Assembly (NCBI GenBank): GCA_031282665.1
Contig: JAITDH010000143.1
Coordinates: forward strand, 1-5,838
Reading direction: 5' to 3'
Length of the DNA stretch: 5,838 bases
Source: Zoogloeaceae bacterium
Lineage (GTDB): Bacteria > Pseudomonadota > Gammaproteobacteria > Burkholderiales > Rhodocyclaceae
Position 1 is the first letter of the stretch. Each line of letters opens with the position of its first letter. The notes below the pieces were generated by a model. That model made no database searches, was not told the origin of the DNA, and saw only the letters and a list, made by a program, of their open reading frames with translations. This document shows positions 1-5,838 of this stretch, in pieces. The translations under genes and the position numbers were made by a program.

Positions 1-1
1 C

Positions 2-466
2 ACCCTGGTTCACACGAAAGCGGGTTTGAAGCCGATCGAGGAGATTCAAGTCGGCGATTGGGTGCTGACCTATCCTGACAGCATGGACCCGCCGCACTTC
101 GATAGCCTGGATCACGAAAGGCTCTATCGGCAAGTCACAAAAACCTTCGTGCACGAAGATCAGGCGTTTTCCACGGTTCAGGTTTTCGACATCACCAACA
201 GCATCGTCGAGACCCTCCGCGTGACAGCGAACCACCCTGTATGGGAAAGAAGTCGGGGCTGGACGCCGATTTCCCACCTGGGGGCGGGAAATGGCCTCAA
301 GAACACCGATTTTCGTGATCTGCTGGTGGGGACAATCCAGCACGGCGCGGGAAAGGCGCGGGTTTACAACCTCGAGGTCGACTGGTTCCATACCTATTTC
401 GTCGGCGAACTGGGCATCTGGGCGCATAACAAGGGCGTCATTCCCAAGATGACCGTGGGGATCTGA
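2..466 (+). CDS. Hint (pretoxin-HINT type) autoprocessing domain protein, C-terminal part; 5' end outside window
   Basis: Partial gene, open in frame to the left edge; 154 residues are visible. A TTG at 26 could be read as a start, but the codons before it (TLVHTKAG) already match the Hint A block, which normally reads CFxxGTxVxT, so the catalytic Cys and the rest of the protein lie upstream. Visible in order (numbered from the codon at position 2): LKPIEEIQVGDWVL (9-22); B-block TANHP with the Thr and His (75-79); YNLEV (122-126); HTYFVG (130-135); and the ending GIWAHN with the terminal His-Asn (142-143). Members of this family cut the peptide chain beside the terminal Asn, and in polymorphic toxins this frees the C-terminal toxin. 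Here only 11 residues (KGVIPKMTVGI) follow, so there is no toxin domain. It may be a truncated toxin or a stand-alone Hint cassette. The stop lies 10 nt before the repeat array. Domain call firm; role of the whole protein unknown. Confidence 0.85.
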   Translation, partial: TLVHTKAGLKPIEEIQVGDWVLTYPDSMDPPHFDSLDHERLYRQVTKTFVHEDQAFSTVQVFDITNSIVETLRVTANHPVWERSRGWTPISHLGAGNGLKNTDFRDLLVGTIQHGAGKARVYNLEVDWFHTYFVGELGIWAHNKGVIPKMTVGI

Positions 467-476
467 AAGGAGCAAT

Positions 477-733
477 CCAAGTGGAGGAAAAGCTTTTCAG
501 ACGAAGCGTTGCCGCTTGCTGTCCCCTCCCACGCTTGACGGGGGTTGGTTTTGTAGGTTGGATAAGCGAAGCGCAATCCGACATTCGTATTTCCACGATG
601 CGCAGCATCGCAAATCAAAGAACAGCGGCGCAAGCGCCGGTAATGAACGATTGTCGGATTACGCCTTCGGCTTATCCAACCTACAAAACCGTGTCGCTTC
701 GCTCCCCGCAATGACGGTTGGAGATAACCACAC
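477..733. repeat. 256-bp tandem repeat, copy 1
   Basis: First of two near-identical units with a period of exactly 256 bp. The shared sequence begins with CCAAGTGGAGG at 477 and runs to TAACCACAC ending at 733. The only differences from copy 2 are at 504, 538, 615, 642 and 685, with no insertions or deletions. Parts in order: a 12-bp palindrome GAAAAGCTTTTC (487-498); a C-rich then G-rich stretch (524-548); a large inverted repeat (548-689); and a tail CGCTTCGCTCCCCGCAATG (694-712) resembling palindromic intergenic repeats common in proteobacteria. It encodes no transposase. Open frames across it on both strands follow from the inverted repeat and look non-coding. Best described as a miniature, non-autonomous repeat element. 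Confidence 0.9.
548..689. repeat. Long inverted repeat inside copy 1 (three-way-junction fold)
   Basis: The left arm (548-583, beginning GTTTTGTAGGTTGGATAAGC) is the reverse complement of the right arm (652-689) except for two single-base bulges and one G/T mismatch. The enclosed 68 nt hold two more perfect hairpins: CGATGC-GCA-GCATCG at 596-610 and CGGCGC-AA-GCGCCG at 626-639. As RNA or single-stranded DNA this would fold as one long stem opening into two short stems. The arm motif GTAGGTTGGATAAGCG...CAATCCGAC is of a kind seen scattered in intergenic regions of several proteobacteria; this is from memory and was not searched. Confidence 0.85.
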
Positions 734-989
734 CAAGTGGAGGAAAAGCTTTTCAGACGCAGCGTTGCCGCTTGCTGTCCCCTCCCACGCTTGGCGGGGG
801 TTGGTTTTGTAGGTTGGATAAGCGAAGCGCAATCCGACATTCGTATTTCCACGATGCGCAGCATCGCAAAGCAAAGAACAGCGGCGCAAGCGCCGGTGAT
901 GAACGATTGTCGGATTACGCCTTCGGCTTATCCAACCTACGAAACCGTGTCGCTTCGCTCCCCGCAATGACGGTTGGAGATAACCACAC
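733..989. repeat. 256-bp tandem repeat, copy 2
   Basis: Second unit, directly following copy 1 and sharing the junction bases CCAAGTGG (733-740). It differs from copy 1 at 760, 794, 871, 898 and 941 (three transitions and two transversions). It ends at 989, after which the sequence becomes ACAGGTTTTTCC and no longer matches the start of a unit, so the array is two units long. The near identity implies a recent tandem duplication or recent homogenisation. The array sits between two convergent genes, where hairpins could also help to end transcription; that role is inferred. Confidence 0.9.
804..945. repeat. Long inverted repeat inside copy 2
   Basis: Same fold as in copy 1, shifted by 256 bp: arms 804-839 and 908-945, inner hairpins at 852-866 and 882-895. 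The single arm difference from copy 1 (A685 to G941) faces a T in the left arm, so pairing falls to a G-T or G-U wobble rather than being lost. The other two differences inside the element (871 and 898) fall in unpaired stretches between the stems, so the fold is unchanged. Confidence 0.82.
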
Positions 990-1063
990 AGGTTTTTCCC
1001 CACTTTGGATGGCACCCCTTGCTGGAACGACTGCGCGGTAACTCCGGTAATCCCCGACGACAT
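990..1063. other. Unassigned intergenic stretch between repeat array and terminator
   Basis: About 75 bp with no gene I can support. On the minus strand it reads through in frame with parts of the repeat, giving a fused open frame, but there is no ribosome binding site or recognisable protein. It may be the remnant of a further repeat or simply the 3' flank of the cold-shock gene. Confidence 0.4.
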
Positions 1064-1089
1064 AAAAAAACCCGCCTTGCGGCGGGTTT
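1064..1089 (-). terminator. Rho-independent terminator of the cold-shock gene
   Basis: On the minus strand the sequence reads AAACCCGCC-GCAA-GGCGGGTTT, a perfect 9-bp stem with a 4-nt loop, running into an unbroken T tract given by the A run at 1064-1070. It lies about 60 nt after the cold-shock stop codon. On the plus strand the stem is followed only by TTTCTTC, so termination in that direction would be weaker. Confidence 0.9.
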
Positions 1090-1147
1090 CTTCAGGGGTC
1101 CTGTTAAGACAAACCAGAACAAACAAAATCCGGAACTGAATTGAAAC

Positions 1148-1351
1148 TCAGGGGCACCGGATATTGGATGCTTGCTTGCCTTTCGGACCTTGCACCACGT
1201 CGAACGAGACCTTCGTCCCTTCTTTCAGGGTCTTGAAACCGTTCATGGTGATGTTGGAAAAGTGTGCGAACAGATCTTCGCTGCCGTCATCGGGGGTGAT
1301 AAAACCGAATCCCTTGGAATCGTTGAACCACTTGACAGTACCAGTTGCCAT
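1148..1351 (-). CDS. Cold-shock protein, CspA family
   Basis: A 67-residue single cold-shock domain, the usual length for the family. These small five-strand beta-barrel proteins bind single-stranded RNA and DNA in the cytoplasm and act as RNA chaperones. RNP1 is KGFGFI at 13-18 and RNP2 is DLFAHF at 26-31; the nucleic-acid-stacking aromatics W8, F15, F17, F28, H30 and F31 are all present. The start is well supported: AGGAAG at 1360-1365 lies 8 nt before the ATG. The protein ends NIRCP, whereas many relatives end NIRPL or similar; the Cys is a small oddity. The gene lies downstream of argJ on the same strand after a 209-bp gap with its own candidate promoter, and ends at a strong terminator, so it is probably a single-gene unit. 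The family is certain; the paralogue (cspA, cspD, cspE type) and whether it is cold-induced cannot be told. Confidence 0.96.
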   Translation of the reverse strand: MATGTVKWFNDSKGFGFITPDDGSEDLFAHFSNITMNGFKTLKEGTKVSFDVVQGPKGKQASNIRCP

Positions 1352-1453
1352 ATTTGCTGCTTCCTACAAAAAACGAAAAAAACGGGAAATTCCCATAGAC
1401 CTGTTTTGACTCCAGCGACAGCGCACGAGGCGATACGTCTTGAATCACAAACA
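1352..1453 (-). promoter_or_regulatory. Cold-shock gene 5' leader (inferred)
   Basis: If the promoter at 1460-1487 is used, the mRNA would have a leader of roughly 100 nt, as in other cold-shock genes whose long leaders control stability and translation by temperature. The leader holds a palindrome GGGAATTTCCC (1384-1394) followed by two T runs before the ribosome binding site. I see no clear classical cold box, so regulatory function is inferred from length and family habit only. Confidence 0.35.
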
Positions 1454-1459
1454 TCCCGC

Positions 1460-1487
1460 AGTTTACGCGCATGTATCCCGACGTCAA
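1460..1487 (-). promoter_or_regulatory. Candidate sigma-70 promoter for the cold-shock gene
   Basis: On the minus strand TTGACG (1482-1487) is followed after 16 bp by TAAACT (1460-1465). The -35 matches the consensus at 5 of 6 positions and the -10 at 4 of 6. It is the best pair I found between argJ and the cold-shock gene. Not confirmed by any start-site data. Confidence 0.4.
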
Positions 1488-1560
1488 CTACTTTCAGCAT
1501 GTGCGGCAAAAATAAAAAGAACCTTCCTCACATCCGCCACGAGTTTTGTTGGCGACGATC
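1488..1560. other. argJ 3' flank, no clear terminator
   Basis: After the argJ stop the minus strand has a weak 5-bp stem CGCCA...TGGCG (1537-1556) with a 10-nt loop, and a T-rich stretch begins about 17 nt later (1508-1518). The distance is too great for a convincing intrinsic terminator. Read-through into the cold-shock gene is possible. Confidence 0.3.
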
Positions 1561-2799
1561 TCACGAACGGTAGTCGGCGTTGATGCTGACGTAATCGTGG
1601 GAAAGGTCGCAGGTATAGACGGTGGCGCTTGCCGCGCCGCGTCCGAGGTGGATGCGCACGGTGATTTCCGCTTCCCGCATCAGCGCGCCGCCGTCTTCTT
1701 CGCGATAGCCCGCGGCGCGTCCGCCCCGTTCGGAGACCAGGATCGCCTTGCCCGCCGCCTCCAGCCAGACTTTGACGCCGTCCACTTCCAGGTCGTCGAT
1801 GCCCGCGTAGCCCACCGCGGCGAGGATGCGGCCGAGGTTGGGGTCGGAAGCGAAAAAGGCGGTTTTCACCAGGGGGGAATGGGCGACGGCATAGGCGGCC
1901 TTGCGGCATTCTTCGCGCGTCCTGCCGCCTTCGACGGCGACAGTGATGAATTTGCTCGCGCCTTCTCCGTCGCGCACGATCGCCTGCGCCAGTTCGACGG
2001 CCACTTCGATCAGCGCCGCGCGGACTTCCCGCCAGCCGGGTTCTTCCCCGCTGGCGAAGCGAAGCGCGCCCTGGGCGCTGGCGATGAGGACGAAGGAATC
2101 ATTGGTGGAGGTGTCGCCATCGACGGAAATGCAGTTGAAGGAGTGGTCGGCGGCTTCCCTGGCAAGGCTGGCGAGGAGGGGCTGGGCGATCGCCGCGTCG
2201 GTGGCGAGGAAGGCGAGCATGGTCGCCATGTTCGGGCGGATCATCCCGGCACCCTTGGAGATGCCGGTCACCGTCAGGCTTTGCCCGGCGACGGAGATTT
2301 TCCGCGAGGCCGCCTTGGCCACCGTGTCGGTGGTCATGATCGCGTGCGCCGCCGCGTGCCAGTTGTCGGCGGCAAGCCCCGCCCTGGCGGCCGGCAGGGC
2401 GGCGATCAGGCGGTCCGTGGGCAGCGGTTCGAGAATCACGCCGGTGGAAAAGGGCAGCACCGCCTGCGCCGGGATGTCGAGCAGACGGGCCGTCGCGGCG
2501 CAGCTTTCCAGCGCCGCCCGCCGCCCTTCTTCGCCGGTGCCGGCGTTGGCGATGCCGGTATTGATGAGCAGGGCGCGGATGCCGCCGCCCGCCGCCAGGT
2601 GTTCGCGGCATACCTGCACCGGCGCCGCGCAGAAGCGGTTCTGCGTGAATACGCCGGCGACCGTCGCCCCGGCGGGCAATTCGATCAGGGTGAGATCGTA
2701 GCGATCCGGTTTGCGAATCCCGGCTTTCGTCACGCCCAGCCGGATGCCGGCGACGGGGTGGAGGGAGGCGGGGGAAGGCGTGGCGTAATTGACGGGCAT
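1561..2799 (-). CDS. argJ: Bifunctional glutamate N-acetyltransferase / amino-acid N-acetyltransferase (ornithine acetyltransferase)
   Basis: A 412-residue cytoplasmic enzyme of arginine synthesis. It moves the acetyl group from N-acetylornithine to glutamate, recycling it; some members also use acetyl-CoA. The family is made as one chain that cuts itself before a conserved Thr, giving alpha and beta subunits, with the new N-terminal Thr as nucleophile. The site is visible as [14 protein letters not shown], cleavage between Ala192 and Thr193. Other landmarks: oxyanion-hole segment [10 protein letters not shown] (118-127), [11 protein letters not shown] (225-235), [15 protein letters not shown] (312-326) and the C-terminal signature [12 protein letters not shown]. 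Full length. The start is supported by GGAG at 2807-2810, 7 nt before the ATG. One oddity: the usual NTGNANAGTG reads [10 protein letters not shown] (Ile83), a one-base change from Asn. It lies 56 bp after secA on the same strand with no terminator between, so co-transcription is likely. A single-function (ornithine-only) form cannot be excluded from sequence. Confidence 0.97.
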   Translation of the reverse strand: MPVNYATPSPASLHPVAGIRLGVTKAGIRKPDRYDLTLIELPAGATVAGVFTQNRFCAAPVQVCREHLAAGGGIRALLINTGIANAGTGEEGRRAALESCAATARLLDIPAQAVLPFSTGVILEPLPTDRLIAALPAARAGLAADNWHAAAHAIMTTDTVAKAASRKISVAGQSLTVTGISKGAGMIRPNMATMLAFLATDAAIAQPLLASLAREAADHSFNCISVDGDTSTNDSFVLIASAQGALRFASGEEPGWREVRAALIEVAVELAQAIVRDGEGASKFITVAVEGGRTREECRKAAYAVAHSPLVKTAFFASDPNLGRILAAVGYAGIDDLEVDGVKVWLEAAGKAILVSERGGRAAGYREEDGGALMREAEITVRIHLGRGAASATVYTCDLSHDYVSINADYRS

Positions 2800-2822
2800 A
2801 CCGGGACTCCGGAAGGGAAAAA

Positions 2823-2854
2823 TGGCGGACGCTTATATGAACACTTGGCGGACG
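2823..2854. repeat. Short direct repeat between secA and argJ
   Basis: TGGCGGACG occurs at 2823-2831 and again at 2846-2854, 23 bp apart, within the 56-bp gap. Being direct, not inverted, it does not form a hairpin, and there is no intrinsic terminator in the gap. It may be chance in GC-rich DNA. Confidence 0.5.
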
Positions 2855-2855
2855 G

Positions 2856-5558
<2,703 letters not shown>

Positions 5559-5571
5559 CGTGTCACGCCAA

Positions 5572-5581
5572 GAGGCGCCTC
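5572..5581. promoter_or_regulatory. Perfect palindrome in the secA translation start region
   Basis: GAGGCGCCTC is a perfect 10-bp palindrome lying 13 nt upstream of the secA ATG. It contains the only Shine-Dalgarno-like GAGG near the start. It could be an operator or simply chance; no function can be assigned. Confidence 0.3.
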
Positions 5582-5596
5582 AATAGCAAAGCGAGA

Positions 5597-5605
5597 ATTC
5601 TAGCA
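5597..5605 (-). promoter_or_regulatory. Candidate extended -10 promoter for secA
   Basis: On the minus strand TGCTAGAAT fits an extended -10 (TGn plus TAGAAT, 5 of 6 to TATAAT). No convincing -35 lies 16-18 bp upstream. If used, transcription would begin around 5590, giving a leader of about 30 nt that includes the palindrome. Tentative; secA may also be read from a gene beyond the window. Confidence 0.3.
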
Positions 5606-5838
5606 TGCAAGTTGCCGGGTACTTTTCCATTGTCCGGTAGGGGCCAGGGCAATCGCATTAAGAAACAGGCACAAAACCGAGGAGGGAAGCGTGATAGTCG
5701 AGGTGACGCTCGGTGGTTTTGCGGCGAGAGCGCAGGCTGCGCTTGGGGTATTACGCATCCTTGGTTTACAAGCCCCTATCATAACTGCTTGTTTGTAAAC
5801 GACTTTTGGGCAGGGTTTATGACGTTTGCGTGTGCGAT
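5606..5838. other. Region upstream of secA, no gene supported
   Basis: About 230 bp. Three short open frames are possible: a 60-codon minus-strand frame from an ATG at 5782; a 35-codon plus-strand frame from GTG 5691, preceded by GAGGAGGG and ending in TAA; and a start-less 32-codon minus-strand frame rich in G or C at third positions, ending TAA near 5659. None resembles a protein I know and they overlap one another, so I call none of them. The region may hold the secA promoter, a decayed gene fragment, or both. Confidence 0.5.
5764..5800. repeat. Imperfect inverted repeat upstream of secA
   Basis: GTTTACAAGC (5764-5773) faces GCTTGTTTGTAAAC (5787-5800) across a 13-nt spacer. The arms match except for a 4-nt insertion in the right arm. 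The spacer includes TATGAT on the minus strand (5778-5783), a -10-like hexamer, so the arrangement resembles an operator around a promoter. It lacks the T tract of a terminator. Confidence 0.4.

Noticed and set aside
394..864. Minus-strand open frame of 156 codons, and a similar one at 659-1126
   Set aside because: Both are translations of the tandem repeat and its inverted arms; their internal protein repeats only echo the DNA duplication, and no ribosome binding site supports them.
737..970. 77-codon plus-strand frame in copy 2, twin of the frame at 481-714
   Set aside because: It lies wholly inside the non-coding repeat and lacks a ribosome binding site. The copy 1 version has a good site but the same non-protein-like sequence.
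477..989. CRISPR array
   Set aside because: Only two long units of 256 bp with an internal palindrome and no short repeat-spacer pattern.
477..989. Complete insertion sequence
   Set aside because: No transposase frame or motif and no clear target-site duplication flanking the array.
1384..1394. GGGAAATTCCC plus T runs as a terminator or attenuator ahead of the cold-shock gene
   Set aside because: A palindrome with a one-base centre cannot form a stable hairpin loop; at most it is a protein site or chance.
5600..5782. 60-codon minus-strand frame just upstream of secA as a SecM-like regulator
   Set aside because: It has no SecM arrest motif, no convincing signal peptide and no clear ribosome binding site, and it overlaps equally plausible short frames on the other strand.

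Overview
The window suggests the chromosome of a GC-rich betaproteobacterium. The evidence is the gene order secA then argJ on one strand 56 bp apart, the zinc-tailed 900-residue SecA, and ArgJ and cold-shock sequences of proteobacterial type. The assignment to Betaproteobacteria rests on remembered gene order and protein style, not on a search, and I cannot name a genus.

Layout, left to right. (1) Positions 2-466, plus strand: the 3' end of a gene for a Hint (hedgehog/intein) autoprocessing domain. Such domains usually sit just before the C-terminal toxin of polymorphic secreted toxins. Here the protein stops 11 residues after the terminal His-Asn, so no toxin domain is left. (2) Positions 477-989: two tandem copies of a 256-bp non-coding repeat, about 98% identical. 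Each has an inverted repeat with arms of 36 and 38 nt that encloses two smaller perfect hairpins. (3) Positions 990-1147: unassigned sequence holding the terminator of the next gene. (4) Positions 1148-1351, minus strand: a 67-residue cold-shock protein with its own leader and candidate promoter. (5) Positions 1561-2799, minus strand: argJ, of the arginine pathway. (6) Positions 2856-5558, minus strand: secA, the preprotein translocase ATPase. (7) Positions 5559-5838: the upstream region of secA, with a possible extended -10, a perfect 10-bp palindrome close to the start codon and an imperfect inverted repeat, but no gene I can support.

How it fits together. secA and argJ are probably co-transcribed leftwards. 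They are housekeeping genes of unrelated pathways (protein export and arginine synthesis). The cold-shock gene follows on the same strand and is probably its own unit, ending at a clear intrinsic terminator. The Hint gene converges on it, and the repeat array lies between the two 3' ends, a usual place for mobile palindromic repeats. The left third is accessory in character and the right two thirds are ordinary core genome.

The best candidates for something new are the toxin-less Hint gene abutting the structured tandem repeat, and the repeat family itself. I see no complete undescribed system.
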